This document shows, one piece after another, positions 26,108 through 34,624 of a DNA stretch of 64,000 nucleotides; the first letter of the stretch is position 1, and each line of letters opens with the position of its first letter. The position numbers were made by a program, and so were the translations under genes. This stretch comes from JBBQNR01 sp963774075 (GTDB lineage: Bacteria; Actinomycetota; Thermoleophilia; Solirubrobacterales; JBBDJG01), in contig CAVZDP010000002.1 in the NCBI GenBank assembly GCA_963774075.1, forward strand, positions 248,001 through 312,000, written 5' to 3'. The notes beneath the pieces were generated by a model. The model had not been told where the DNA came from, did not search any database, and worked only from the letters and a program-made list of their open reading frames with translations.

Positions 26108-26341
26108 GTGAAGAAGAAGGTGCTCTACGAGAAGCTGGAGCGCGAGGCGAGCGGCGGCGCGACGTTGAGCGAGCTCGAGGCCGAGATCGACAAGCACGGT
26201 CGACGACTGACGGATGTTCAGCGAGAAGGGGCGTGGCTTTACGCTTGGGCGCTGAGAAAGCGCCAAGAGCGCCACGTACTCGGGTCGAGGTGGAAGGAGG
26301 AACAGGGATATGGCTCTGCCGGCGACGCCGGAGCCGGATAG
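26108..26341 (+). CDS. Small hypothetical protein
   Basis: A 77-residue charged, probably helical protein (KKKVLYEKLEREASGGATLS, then DVQREGAWLYAWALRKRQER). I choose the GTG at 26108 with GGAG upstream; the frame is open from 26066. Its last 32 nt overlap the start of the next small gene, suggesting translational coupling. No family recognised. Confidence 0.5.
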   Translation: MKKKVLYEKLEREASGGATLSELEAEIDKHGRRLTDVQREGAWLYAWALRKRQERHVLGSRWKEEQGYGSAGDAGAG

Positions 26342-26585
26342 GGAGGCAAGCGCCTACCTCGCCACGGCGCGGAAGCTGCGCCATGCCCTGACGGAGCGCG
26401 ACAGGGTCATCAGTCCCCACCGGGAGCGCTACGACCGCTCCCAGGATGACCTGCGGGTGCTGCCCGAGAAGCGCGTCAGGATCGCCAGCACGTTCATGCG
26501 GGCCGCCCTCGGGGCCGACCACAGATACGAGGAGTCCGTGAGCGAGGCCCTGGACGAGTACCGCGAGCAGATGAGCAGCGAGTAG
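26310..26585 (+). CDS. Small hypothetical protein
   Basis: A 91-residue soluble, mostly helical protein (ASAYLATARKLRHALTERDR, EESVSEALDEYREQMSSE). The ATG at 26310 has a strong GGAAGGAGGAA ribosome-binding site inside the upstream gene. Composition is coding-like. Family not recognised. Confidence 0.55.
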   Translation: MALPATPEPDREASAYLATARKLRHALTERDRVISPHRERYDRSQDDLRVLPEKRVRIASTFMRAALGADHRYEESVSEALDEYREQMSSE

Positions 26586-26652
26586 GGCTGCTCTGACCTA
26601 GGGCCCGCCGCGGACGGTTTCCGCCCCTCCCGGCGGGGGCAGGACCCGGTGC

Positions 26653-26778
26653 GTGTTCATCTTCAAGCGATCGGGTCGCAAGACCGAGGTGCGCTTCGCG
26701 TGGGGCTGCCTCGTGTGGTCGCTGCTGCTGTCGGTCGCCCTGACGATCCTGCTCAACGTGCTGATCAGGCTGCTGTAG
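26653..26778 (+). CDS. Small single-span membrane protein
   Basis: A 41-residue frame, GTG start, with a basic N-terminus (FIFKRSGRKTEVRFAWG) and one long hydrophobic helix (CLVWSLLLSVALTILLNVLI). A purine-rich GGGGGCAGGA lies upstream. Typical of small actinobacterial membrane proteins of unknown role. It lies in the gap between the two small genes and the FAH-family gene. Confidence 0.55.
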   Translation: MFIFKRSGRKTEVRFAWGCLVWSLLLSVALTILLNVLIRLL

Positions 26779-26846
26779 CTCGCATTTTTACCCCGCGCCC
26801 GGGGCCGCCTAAACGGTGGGCGGGATGCGAAGATCCCCGCCAGCAC

Positions 26847-27686
26847 ATGCGGTTGATCACCTACAGGTCGGACAGGGGCGCGCGCGCCGGCTTGATTCGC
26901 GACGGCCTCGTCGTGGACGCGTGGGACGGTCTCGGTGACCATCACCACCCGAGCGTGCGGGAGCTGCTGGTGAACGGCCGGCTCGACGAGCTGGCCGGCG
27001 CCGAGACCGGCGAGGGCGTGGCGCTCGACTCGGTCGAGCTGTTACCGCCCGTGCCCGACCCGGACAAGATCGTCTGCATCGGGCTCAACTACCGCTCCCA
27101 CGCGGAGGAGTTCGGTCTCGAGCCACCGAGCGAGCCGACCTTCTTCGCGAAGTACCGCAATGCGCTGGTCGCGTCGGGCACAACGGTCCAGCTTCCCGCC
27201 GCGAGCAGGAAGGTCGACTACGAGGCGGAGGTCGCGTTCGTCGTCGGCAATCGCTGCGCGGACGTCAACGAGGGGGACGCGCTTCGGCACGTCGCCGGCT
27301 ACATGCTCCTGAACGACCTCTCGGCGCGCGACTTGCAGTTCGTCACCCCACAGTGGATGCCGGGCAAGGTCTTCGACGGTTCCGCGCCGTGCGGGCCGGC
27401 GCTCGTGACACCGGACGACGCCGGAGCTCACGACGCGATCGGGCTCGAGCTCACGCTGAACGGGGAGCCGATGCAGTCGGCCTCGACCGACGACCTCATC
27501 TTCTCCGTGCCGGCGTTGCTGGCGCGCCTCTCGCGCCTCATGACGCTCGAGCCCGGGGACATCGTCTCGACGGGGACGCCGTCCGGAGTCGGCAGCGCTC
27601 GGACGCCGCGAGTGTGGCTGAAGCCGGGTGACGAGGTGGTCGTGTCGTCGCCCACGCTCGGGCGGCTCGACACCGCCCTCGCCTAG
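26847..27686 (+). CDS. Fumarylacetoacetate hydrolase (FAH) family protein
   Basis: A 279-residue member of the FAH superfamily, which cleaves or decarboxylates beta-diketo or 2-hydroxy-dienoate acids with a divalent metal. Signatures are IVCIGLNYRSHAEEFG, VDYEAEVAFVVG (metal-binding glutamates), GYMLLNDLSARDLQ and GDIVSTGTPSGVG. Actual substrate is open; aromatic catabolism is common for relatives. ATG at 26847. The N-terminal 65 residues form the small FAH_N domain. Ends 9 nt before the convergent NlpC/P60 gene. Confidence 0.9.
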   Translation: MRLITYRSDRGARAGLIRDGLVVDAWDGLGDHHHPSVRELLVNGRLDELAGAETGEGVALDSVELLPPVPDPDKIVCIGLNYRSHAEEFGLEPPSEPTFFAKYRNALVASGTTVQLPAASRKVDYEAEVAFVVGNRCADVNEGDALRHVAGYMLLNDLSARDLQFVTPQWMPGKVFDGSAPCGPALVTPDDAGAHDAIGLELTLNGEPMQSASTDDLIFSVPALLARLSRLMTLEPGDIVSTGTPSGVGSARTPRVWLKPGDEVVVSSPTLGRLDTALA

Positions 27687-27695
27687 GAAGAGGCT

Positions 27696-28304
27696 CTAGA
27701 AACCTTCGGGGTGGCGCGCCGTGTAGCGGCCGCTCGAGCGCGCCGCGATCCGCCAGCGTGGCCCACGCTCGCCCGCGCCCGAGGTGTCGAAGCGAAGGCC
27801 CGCTATCACGACGTAGGCGTGACCGGGGTTCGTGTAGACCGTGATCCACTGACCCGCCCCGCGCTCGCCCCAATTCATGAAGGCGCGCGAGTGAAGCGGC
27901 CGGTCGAGCAGTCCGCCGCCGTGCAGGGCGTAGCTGACGGACCCCGAGCAGTCGTAGCCGCGCGAGCGGAAGCTGCGATGGCCGCCGCCGTACACGTACG
28001 GCTTGCGCGTGATGCGGTTCGCCGCGTATATCGCTCGCCTGACGGGCTCGGGAGCCGCTGCCGGCGGGATCGCAGTCCTTCCGTCAGCAGACAGCCTGGC
28101 TTCGGCTCCGGGAATGGGAGCCGGCGGCAACTGCCCGATCGGCGCCCCGCCGGAGGGGCCTGGCGGCAGAGGCGGAGGCAACACCGCGCCACCGCTGCGG
28201 GCGGCGATCGCCCCCGCGGGCACGAGCAGCGAGGCAAATGCGAGGCAGCCGGCCAATACCGTGGCCAGCCGCCCGTCTATGCGACAAGGCTTGTCAGCGC
28301 GCAG
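27696..28304 (-). CDS. Secreted NlpC/P60-type cell-wall hydrolase
   Basis: Peptidoglycan peptidase-like protein. The C-terminal domain has the cysteine nucleophile in GYDCSGSVSYAL and the histidine in GHAYVVIAGLRFDTSG, preceded by a Pro-rich linker. A conventional start would be the TTG at 28256, which leaves a signal peptide without basic residues and has no ribosome-binding site. A CTG at 28304, eight nt after AAGGAG (28318-28313), gives a better signal peptide (RADKPCRIDGRLATVLAGC then a hydrophobic core) of a 202-residue protein. I favour CTG. A c-di-AMP riboswitch lies immediately upstream. Confidence 0.82.
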   Translation of the reverse strand: MRADKPCRIDGRLATVLAGCLAFASLLVPAGAIAARSGGAVLPPPLPPGPSGGAPIGQLPPAPIPGAEARLSADGRTAIPPAAAPEPVRRAIYAANRITRKPYVYGGGHRSFRSRGYDCSGSVSYALHGGGLLDRPLHSRAFMNWGERGAGQWITVYTNPGHAYVVIAGLRFDTSGAGERGPRWRIAARSSGRYTARHPEGF

Positions 28305-28323
28305 AACCGGAACTCCTTCGTCG

Positions 28324-28438
28324 GCCTACGGGGTTAGCTGACGGGCTAGCGCTAAAGGAGCTTGCGCCTCCGCGAAAGGCCGCGGATTAGCCCCAAAACT
28401 GGGTCCCCCGTTCCCCGCTCCGTTCGCGGGGATTAGGC
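28324..28438 (-). ncRNA. c-di-AMP riboswitch (ydaO-yuaA type)
   Basis: On the minus strand the leader contains the conserved pieces of the ydaO aptamer in order: GCCTAATC opening the P1 stem, GGGGGACCCA, TGGGGCTAATCC, GGCGCAAGCTCC, then CCCGTCAGCTAACCCCGTA and GTAGGC closing P1. These match the known class that binds cyclic di-AMP and usually turns off cell-wall hydrolase or osmolyte genes. The NlpC/P60 gene with its ribosome-binding site follows 6 nt after P1, so control may be translational; I see no T-run terminator. Confidence 0.92.
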
Positions 28439-28590
28439 ATTTCCTCGGTTACGAGGGCGGCAGCCTACAGGATCGAATGGACAGTCGCAGCGATGCGCTT
28501 GCCATCAACCGCACAAGCTCCGTGCCCATTCATGGATTCGACGCCGGCGAACCGGCCCCTTCCTTCGTCGTCTATCCGCTCTCCGGCGGG

Positions 28591-29694
28591 CTAAACGACA
28601 AAACGCCCGTCGACCTGCAGCTCCCTGCCGTCGACCGTGATCCGGCCGCCCCTGCGCAGGTCGCAGACCATGTCCCAGTGGACGGCCGAGTCGTTCTGGC
28701 CGCCGGTCTCCGGATAGGACATGCCGACGGCGAGGTGGATCGTGCCGCCGATCTTCTCGTCGAGCAGAATCTCCTTCGTGAAGCGCTCGATGCCGTAGTT
28801 CGCACCGATCCCGAGCTCGCCGAGCCGTCGCGCGCCCGCGTCCGTGTCGAGCGTCTCGATCAAGAACTCCTCGTTTCGCTCGGCCTGCGCGTCGACGACC
28901 TTGCCGCCCTCGAAGCGGAGCCTGACGCCGGCGACCTCGCGTCCGCCGTACACGGCCGGATAGCTGAACGTAACCTCTCCGCTCGCCGAGTCCTCTATCG
29001 GCCCGGTGAAGAACTCGCCGTCGGGCATGTTGTGCTTGCCCTCGGCGGCGACGAACCTGCGGCCCGAGACGTTGAGCTCGATGTCCGTCCCCGGACCCTG
29101 GATGTGCACCTCTTCCTTGCCCGACATCCATTCGGAGAGCCTGCGGATCTCGTCGGACTGCCGCCGCCACTCCGCGACCGGGTCCTCACGGTCGCACAGG
29201 CAGGCGCGATAGAAGAAGTCCTCATAGGCCGAGAGCGACATCTCGGCTTCGGCGGCGTAGGCCTGTGTCGGGAAGAGGGTCAGGCTCCAGCGAAACTTGC
29301 CCGCGGCCGAGCGCTCCATCATCCGCTCCATCAGCGGCTTGGCGGCGATCTGGCGCCGTGTTTGGCGCGCGGGGTCGACGCCGGAGAGCTCGCGCGTGTT
29401 GGTCTCCCCCATGATCCGGATACGCACGTCGGCCTCCTCGGCGGCCCACATCGCGGTCGGCGCCACCCAAGCGAGCTGCTCGTCGGAGGCCAGCTCGTAG
29501 AAGGCGGGCGCCTGACCCTCCATGGTCAGGTTGGCGATGGGCAGCCCACCGGCGCTCAACACCTCCCGATAGATCGCGAGCGCGAGCGGCTCGGCGGCGG
29601 TCTCGGCCTCGATCAGGCAGACGTCGCCGGCCTTCACGGCGCTCGAGTAGTTGACGAGGATGCGTGCGAGGGCGTCGGTGCGCTGATCTCTCAA
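28591..29694 (-). CDS. M29-family aminopeptidase
   Basis: Metal-dependent leucyl-type aminopeptidase, 367 residues. Recognisable parts are the N-terminal AGDVCLIEAETAAEPLALAI, GKHNMPDGEFFTGPIEDSASGEVTFSYP, the glutamate/histidine set in GELGIGANYGI, and the C-terminal HLAVGMSYPETGGQNDSAVHWDMV, characteristic of the AmpS/PepS (thermophilic M29) family. The TTG at 29694 overlaps the pdxT stop (TTGA). A longer open frame to 30189 runs through pdxT and is not used. Confidence 0.9.
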   Translation of the reverse strand: MRDQRTDALARILVNYSSAVKAGDVCLIEAETAAEPLALAIYREVLSAGGLPIANLTMEGQAPAFYELASDEQLAWVAPTAMWAAEEADVRIRIMGETNTRELSGVDPARQTRRQIAAKPLMERMMERSAAGKFRWSLTLFPTQAYAAEAEMSLSAYEDFFYRACLCDREDPVAEWRRQSDEIRRLSEWMSGKEEVHIQGPGTDIELNVSGRRFVAAEGKHNMPDGEFFTGPIEDSASGEVTFSYPAVYGGREVAGVRLRFEGGKVVDAQAERNEEFLIETLDTDAGARRLGELGIGANYGIERFTKEILLDEKIGGTIHLAVGMSYPETGGQNDSAVHWDMVCDLRRGGRITVDGRELQVDGRFVV

Positions 29695-30320
29695 AGTGGG
29701 GCTCCCGGTGACTGACGGCTGAAGGAGAGAAAGAGGGCGTGCAGGCGCAGATCGTCGGTGAGCTCGGGGTGGAAGGCCGCCACCAGCACGTTCCCCTGGC
29801 GTGCCACGACAGGATGGCCGTCGATCTGCGCCAGCGGCTCGACCTCGTCGCCCCAGCTCTCGATCCAGGGAGCCCGTATGAAGACCGCCCGGATCGGCTC
29901 GTCGCCGATCCCTCGCACGCGCAGATCCGTCTCGAAGCTCCGCAGCTGGCGCCCGAACGCGTTTCGCCTCGCCTCGACGTCGATCAAACCGAGGTGGTTG
30001 CGGTCCAGCACGATGAGGCCCGCGCATGTCCCGAGCACCGGGCGGCCCGAGCGCACGAAATCCGCGAGCGGGCGCTCGAGGTCGTAGGCCGCGATGCCCT
30101 TGGAGATCGTCGTGCTCTCGCCGCCCGGTATCACGAGTGCGTCGAGAGAGCCGAGCTCGTGTGGCCTTCGCAACTCCGCCGGCACGCATCCGAGCGCGAG
30201 CAGCGCGGCGGCGTGGGCCTCGAAGTCTCCCTGCAACGCGAGCACCCCTACGCGCGGGCCGCTCGCTTCCGACCTGCGGCGGTCCGTGGTCGGCGGAACC
30301 GGTGCCGGGCTACCAGCCAC
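29691..30320 (-). CDS. pdxT: Pyridoxal 5'-phosphate synthase glutaminase subunit PdxT
   Basis: Glutamine amidotransferase that feeds ammonia to PdxS in deoxyxylulose-independent PLP synthesis. The 209-residue product shows LALQGDFEAH, the oxyanion region IPGGESTTI, nucleophile C99 in LGTCAGLI, and the H184/E186 pair in FHPEL. GTG start, overlapping the pdxS 3' end by 11 nt. The first 20 residues are not conserved, so a slightly later start is possible. Confidence 0.95.
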   Translation of the reverse strand: MAGSPAPVPPTTDRRRSEASGPRVGVLALQGDFEAHAAALLALGCVPAELRRPHELGSLDALVIPGGESTTISKGIAAYDLERPLADFVRSGRPVLGTCAGLIVLDRNHLGLIDVEARRNAFGRQLRSFETDLRVRGIGDEPIRAVFIRAPWIESWGDEVEPLAQIDGHPVVARQGNVLVAAFHPELTDDLRLHALFLSFSRQSPGAPL

Positions 30321-31194
30321 GGTGCTGAAGGAGGCTGCCCTCGTCGAGCTCCTTCACATCGAGGCCGGCCATCGCCTCACCCAGAGCCTCCGAGGCCTGC
30401 GCGATCGCCTGCGGCTCGCGGTAGTGCGTCGTCGCCTCCACGATCGCCCGGGCTCTCACGGGCGGGTCCTCCGACTTGAAGATGCCCGAGCCGACGAACA
30501 CGCCCTCGGCGCCGAGCTGCATCATGAGCGCGGCGTCCGCCGGCGTCGCGAGCCCGCCCGCCGAGAAGTTCACGACCGGTAGCCGGCCATCGGCGGCCAC
30601 CCTCTGAACGAGGTCGAGCGGAGCTCGCAGGTCCTTCGCGGTGCTCGCCAGCTCGTCCTCGGCCGTGGCCTGAAGAAGCCTGATGCCCGACTGGATCGCC
30701 CGCATGTGGCGCACGGCTTCGACCACGTTGCCGGTGCCCGCCTCGCCCTTGGTGCGGATCATTGCCGCGCCCTCGGAGATGCGGCGAAGTGCCTCGCCGA
30801 GGTCGGTCGCGCCGCACACGAACGGCACGGTGAACTTCCACTTGTCGATGTGGTTGGCCTCGTCGGCCGGCGTCAGCACCTCGGACTCGTCGATGTAGTC
30901 GACCTCGAGCGCCTCGAGCACCTGAGCCTCGACGAAGTGGCCGATACGGGCCTTCGCCATCACGGGGATCGTCACGGCCTCCTGGATCTCGCGGATCTTG
31001 GCGGGGCTTGCCATCCGCGCGACACCTCCCTGGGCGCGGATGTCGGCAGGGACGCGCTCGAGCGCCATCACGGCGCAGGCGCCGGCCTCCTCCGCGATCG
31101 TCGCCTGCTCGGCGTCGGTGACGTCCATGATCACGCCGCCTTTGAGCATCTCGGCGAGCCCGCTCTTGACCCGAAAAGTCGCTTCCTCGCGCAT
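30310..31194 (-). CDS. pdxS: Pyridoxal 5'-phosphate synthase lyase subunit PdxS
   Basis: Makes PLP from ribose 5-phosphate, glyceraldehyde 3-phosphate and ammonia. The 294-residue barrel shows KSGLAEMLKGGVIMDVT, the Schiff-base lysine in MAKARIGH, the second lysine region in RTKGEAGTGN, and FSAGGLATPADAALMMQLGA. ATG at 31194; the open frame further upstream overlaps the RpiR gene's end and is not conserved. Forms pdxS-pdxT-M29 peptidase, tightly packed. Confidence 0.97.
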   Translation of the reverse strand: MREEATFRVKSGLAEMLKGGVIMDVTDAEQATIAEEAGACAVMALERVPADIRAQGGVARMASPAKIREIQEAVTIPVMAKARIGHFVEAQVLEALEVDYIDESEVLTPADEANHIDKWKFTVPFVCGATDLGEALRRISEGAAMIRTKGEAGTGNVVEAVRHMRAIQSGIRLLQATAEDELASTAKDLRAPLDLVQRVAADGRLPVVNFSAGGLATPADAALMMQLGAEGVFVGSGIFKSEDPPVRARAIVEATTHYREPQAIAQASEALGEAMAGLDVKELDEGSLLQHRGW

Positions 31195-31223
31195 GCGAGG
31201 GAGTTTAACCGGGCGCTGGCGGC

Positions 31224-32150
31224 CTACTTCAACTTGAAGGCGCGGATACGCTCCTGGTACGCGTCCTCGTCTGCTGAATAGACCGCGTAGGCAAGCGCCT
31301 GGATCAGCGCGAGCAGCGCGGTGTGCGAACGGGTGTAGGAAGGGCTGTTCGACGAGTAGTACAGCGTGTGGTTGGCGAGCTTGGTCAGCTCGGACAGGCT
31401 GGCGTCGGTGATCGCCACCGTGCCGCACTCGCGCTTGTGTCCGAGCTTCAGCGCGCGCAGCACGAGCGCGTGCGGGCGCCCGCTGGAGAACCCGATCACC
31501 AGGGTGTCCTCGTCGATGCGCGCCAGTCGTCCGAGCGCCTCTTGGCTCGCCGATGCGACGACCTCGGCCCGGAGGTCCAGCAGCGTGAGCAGATGGCGCA
31601 GGTAGCTCGCGTAGAAGGCCATCTGGTCGACGCCCACCATCACGATGCGATCCGAGCGCGCGACCAGAGCGGCGGCCTCGTTCACCTCGTCCAGCGAGAG
31701 CTTGCGGGCGGTCTCCTCGACGTTGAGGAGATCCGTCGCGAGCGCGGTCTCGAACTCGGACTTGCCGAGCGAGAAGAGCGCGGACTCACGCTCGTCGCCA
31801 GGCGCAACCGCAACGGCGTGCGAGCGGCGCCTGTACTCGTCGCGCGCAGCGTCCTGCAGCTCCGGGAAGCCTTCGAATCCGAGGGCTTGCGAGAAGCGGA
31901 CCACGGTCGAGCTCGACGTGTCGGCGCGCCGCGCGAGCTCCTCGGCGGTCTGGAAGGCCGCCTCCTCCAGATGATCGACGATGTAGCGAGCGACGTCCTT
32001 CTGCGAGCGCGAGAAGTCGTCGAAGCGGTCGCGGATGTAGTCGGAGAGGATCGTGCCTTTCGGCAGCGGCTGGGAGGGCGGCGAATCCGCGGGAGCGGTA
32101 GCCGTCGCGCCGCCGCCGCGGCGCGAGGCGCCGTTGTTCGTCCGTTTCAT
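31224..32150 (-). CDS. MurR/RpiR-family transcriptional regulator
   Basis: A 308-residue repressor/activator. The N-terminal HTH_6 domain is SRSQKDVARYIVDHLEEAAF then ELARRADTSSSTVVRFSQAL, and the C-terminal SIS domain binds a phosphosugar (IVMVGVDQMAFYASYLRHLL; VIGFSSGRPHALVLRAL). A 45-residue Ala/Gly/Pro-rich tail precedes the HTH. ATG at 32150. It lies 29 nt upstream of pdxS on the same strand, so control of pentose-phosphate-linked PLP synthesis is a possibility, not shown. Confidence 0.9.
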   Translation of the reverse strand: MKRTNNGASRRGGGATATAPADSPPSQPLPKGTILSDYIRDRFDDFSRSQKDVARYIVDHLEEAAFQTAEELARRADTSSSTVVRFSQALGFEGFPELQDAARDEYRRRSHAVAVAPGDERESALFSLGKSEFETALATDLLNVEETARKLSLDEVNEAAALVARSDRIVMVGVDQMAFYASYLRHLLTLLDLRAEVVASASQEALGRLARIDEDTLVIGFSSGRPHALVLRALKLGHKRECGTVAITDASLSELTKLANHTLYYSSNSPSYTRSHTALLALIQALAYAVYSADEDAYQERIRAFKLK

Positions 32151-32213
32151 GACCCCCAAGGTTCGACGCTGCGGGCCCTCTCCCTTTAGAAGTCCATCGA
32201 TTAGGGTCCGAGC

Positions 32214-33002
32214 ATGGCCCTACCGTCCGCTCGCGACTCAGGTGCGGCGCTCGTCACGGGGGCGTCGTCCGGGCTGGGCGAGGAGTTTGCGCGCCAGCTC
32301 GCCGCCCGCGGCCACAACCTCGTGCTGGTCGCCCGCCGCGCAGACCGGCTCGACGCGCTCGCCCGCCAGCTCGGCCCGACCGGCGTTCGCGCGGAGGTTC
32401 TGACCGCAGACCTACAGGACCCAGGTGCTGTGCGAGCGATTTCCGCCACCGTCGCCGAGCGAGGGTTGGAGATAGACGTCCTCGTGAACAGCGCCGGCTT
32501 CGGCTGGAACGGGCGCTTTGCAGAAGGGCCGCTCGAGAGCCAGGTCGGTCAGATCCGCGTCAACGTCGAGGCCTTGGTGACGCTCACCCATCTGTTCCTG
32601 CCGGCGATGATCGAGCGAGGTGCCGGGTCGATCGTCAACATTGCCTCGGTGGGTGGCCTTCAGCCGCTGCCGGGCGAGGCGGTCTACTCCGCCACCAAGG
32701 CCTTCGTCCTCAACTTCAGCGAGGCGCTCCACGTGGAGACCCGCGACACCGGCGTGTCCGTCACCGCGGTGAGCCCCGGCCCCGTGCCGACGGAGTGGCA
32801 GGCCATCGCCGGTCGCAACTCCGACCCCGCCTTCCCGCCGACGATCGGCGTCGAGCAGGCGGTTCGCGAGGGCCTGGAGGCCGCGGACAAGGACAAGCGC
32901 GCCATCATCCCCGGCCGGATCGTGCGGTGGGGAATGCTGAGCGCAAGGCCGATCCCGAACACCATCAAGCTCGCCGCTATGAGGCGGATGGGCTGGAACT
33001 AG
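32214..33002 (+). CDS. Short-chain dehydrogenase/reductase
   Basis: NAD(P)-dependent oxidoreductase of 262 residues. Classical SDR motifs are TGASSGLGEEFA (cofactor), VNSAGFGWNG, catalytic Ser in VNIASVGG, and YSATK with the Tyr/Lys pair. The C-terminus resembles DltE-like SDRs that act on fatty-acyl or steroid-like substrates; the substrate is unknown. The last 26 nt overlap the end of the convergent methyltransferase-like gene. Confidence 0.9.
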   Translation: MALPSARDSGAALVTGASSGLGEEFARQLAARGHNLVLVARRADRLDALARQLGPTGVRAEVLTADLQDPGAVRAISATVAERGLEIDVLVNSAGFGWNGRFAEGPLESQVGQIRVNVEALVTLTHLFLPAMIERGAGSIVNIASVGGLQPLPGEAVYSATKAFVLNFSEALHVETRDTGVSVTAVSPGPVPTEWQAIAGRNSDPAFPPTIGVEQAVREGLEAADKDKRAIIPGRIVRWGMLSARPIPNTIKLAAMRRMGWN

Positions 33003-33666
33003 CCCTCCTGCGCTCGATCCACGTGCTCGTCGAGAGCCGGGGCTGGCCCAGCTCAACGACGTAGATCCGGTCCGGCAGCTCGTACGCGGTCACCGTCTCG
33101 TCGCACTCGGCGACGAATCGCGCCAGCCCGGCGCCCAGGATCTGTCGGTCGTGGAAGGCGATCGTGCCCGTGCCACGCATCGTCCGGCGGCAGAAGTGAG
33201 CGTCGCGCAACACGGCCTCGTCCGTGTGCTCGGCGTCGACGAAGCAGAGATGAGGCTGCTCGAAGCCGGCCGGGTCGAGCTCGTCCGTGCTCGCGTCGAA
33301 AGTCCCCAGCTTCGTGAGGTCGGCGCCGGGCACGGCCTCCAGATTGGCGAGCATCCGGGCGGTGCTGTTCTCGGGGTAGTACATCTCCCCGCGGCTGTCC
33401 GGAGCGCTGGCCGGCCGCGAATCGATTGACACGACCCCGCTGCACCGCTCGTCGACCAGGAACGGCTGGAGCGAGCCACCGTGAAAGGAGCCGATCTCGA
33501 GGTAGCGAAAGTTCCCGAAGGCGTCGCGGCAAGCGTTCTGCAACGCGAGCAGCGTGACCCGGTCGGGGACGGTCGTCTGCGTGCGCACGTAGCGGAAGAG
33601 CTTCCAGTCGAGCGAGCGCAGGCGTTCTTCGAACTCCTCCTGCCGGAATCCGTGCCCCACTCGCAT
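32977..33666 (-). CDS. Class I SAM-dependent methyltransferase-like protein
   Basis: A 229-residue protein with the glycine-containing SAM-binding strand (YLEIGSFHGGSLQPF) and an acidic strand-2 (VVSIDSRPAS), then CFVDAEHTDEAVLRDAHFC and IAFHDRQI, similar to Methyltransf_24-type enzymes acting on sugars or small molecules. I take the ATG at 33666; the frame extends to 33702. The neighbouring gene upstream is a glycosyltransferase on the same strand, so surface-glycan modification is plausible. Confidence 0.7.
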   Translation of the reverse strand: MRVGHGFRQEEFEERLRSLDWKLFRYVRTQTTVPDRVTLLALQNACRDAFGNFRYLEIGSFHGGSLQPFLVDERCSGVVSIDSRPASAPDSRGEMYYPENSTARMLANLEAVPGADLTKLGTFDASTDELDPAGFEQPHLCFVDAEHTDEAVLRDAHFCRRTMRGTGTIAFHDRQILGAGLARFVAECDETVTAYELPDRIYVVELGQPRLSTSTWIERRRASSSPSAS

Positions 33667-33705
33667 TGGCTCGATGGTAACCGCGCGGGGAGCAGCCGAC
33701 ACCGT

Positions 33706-34560
33706 CTAGCTGGATCCAGCGTCCGGCTCGGAGACGTCCGAGCTGGCAATGCCCATCGCCTCTCGCACGGCCGGCACGTACTGCGTGATGGCGTCGTCCT
33801 CCTCATATATCGCAGACACGGTCACGCGCATCGAAGGCAGTTCGGCACGGAGCACTCCGTCCTCCCCCCACAGCGCCCACTTTCGCTGCAGCTCCTCCTG
33901 CGACTTCGTTCCATAGTGGTTGACGCGCAAGCGCTCATAGGAGACCGGGATCAGCTCCGGCCTGATCTTCATGTCCACCGGACATTCGTTCTCGTCCACC
34001 GGCAGCCCGTCGGAGTGTGCGAAGTGATGCACGCTCACCGTGCGAGAGGTCCGCGCGGGGTCGACGACGGCCTTGGTATAGACGCGCGTGTCGGGCTGCT
34101 GGCGTAGGCGGTGCACGTAGTTCTCGATCACGAGCCCAGGCGGGCGCTTCTCGTGACCGGACGTGCCGAACTCCGCTCTGCACACGCACACGCCCGGCCA
34201 GCGCTCGTAGCCCTCGAGCACCTCGGGCATCGGCCGTCCAAGGGGAGAGAAGAGAAACTCGTCGATGTCGAGGAAGGCGATCCAGCGAGACTCGTGGCCG
34301 TGCTCGGCGAGGCAGTGGTCGAATGCGCGGATGATCCCCGAAGGCCTCCCGGTGCCCCCGCTGACGGGTAGCGGCCACTCGTGCAGGACGACGACGCCCG
34401 ACTCGATGTAAGGAGCGAGCACCTCGCGGTGGTCGTCCCGGCTGTCGTTGTCGTAGAGGAAGACGCGGTCGAAGCCGACGAGGCGGTGGAACTCGACCCA
34501 CTCGCGCAGATAGGCCGCGTCGTCGCGGTACATGGCGCAGACCGACAAGTACGATCTCAA
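33706..34560 (-). CDS. Glycosyltransferase family 92-like protein
   Basis: A roughly 284-residue protein with the DUF23/GT92 pattern: SYLSVCAMYRDDAAYLREWV, HRLVGFDRVFLYDNDSRDDH, then WIAFLDIDEFLFSP with the metal-binding acidic residues, and VSVHHFAHSDG. It probably adds a hexose to a surface or secreted acceptor. The frame is open to 34842, but that part is antisense to the neighbouring gene; I use the TTG at 34560 (GTGAGGA upstream), while an ATG at 34638 is the alternative. Confidence 0.75.
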   Translation of the reverse strand: MRSYLSVCAMYRDDAAYLREWVEFHRLVGFDRVFLYDNDSRDDHREVLAPYIESGVVVLHEWPLPVSGGTGRPSGIIRAFDHCLAEHGHESRWIAFLDIDEFLFSPLGRPMPEVLEGYERWPGVCVCRAEFGTSGHEKRPPGLVIENYVHRLRQQPDTRVYTKAVVDPARTSRTVSVHHFAHSDGLPVDENECPVDMKIRPELIPVSYERLRVNHYGTKSQEELQRKWALWGEDGVLRAELPSMRVTVSAIYEEDDAITQYVPAVREAMGIASSDVSEPDAGSS

Positions 34561-34624
34561 CGGTGCGTCCTCACGCTGTAATTCAGTTGCCGGTTCGCCG
34601 TCTCGAAGCGGCGCGATTCTAGCA

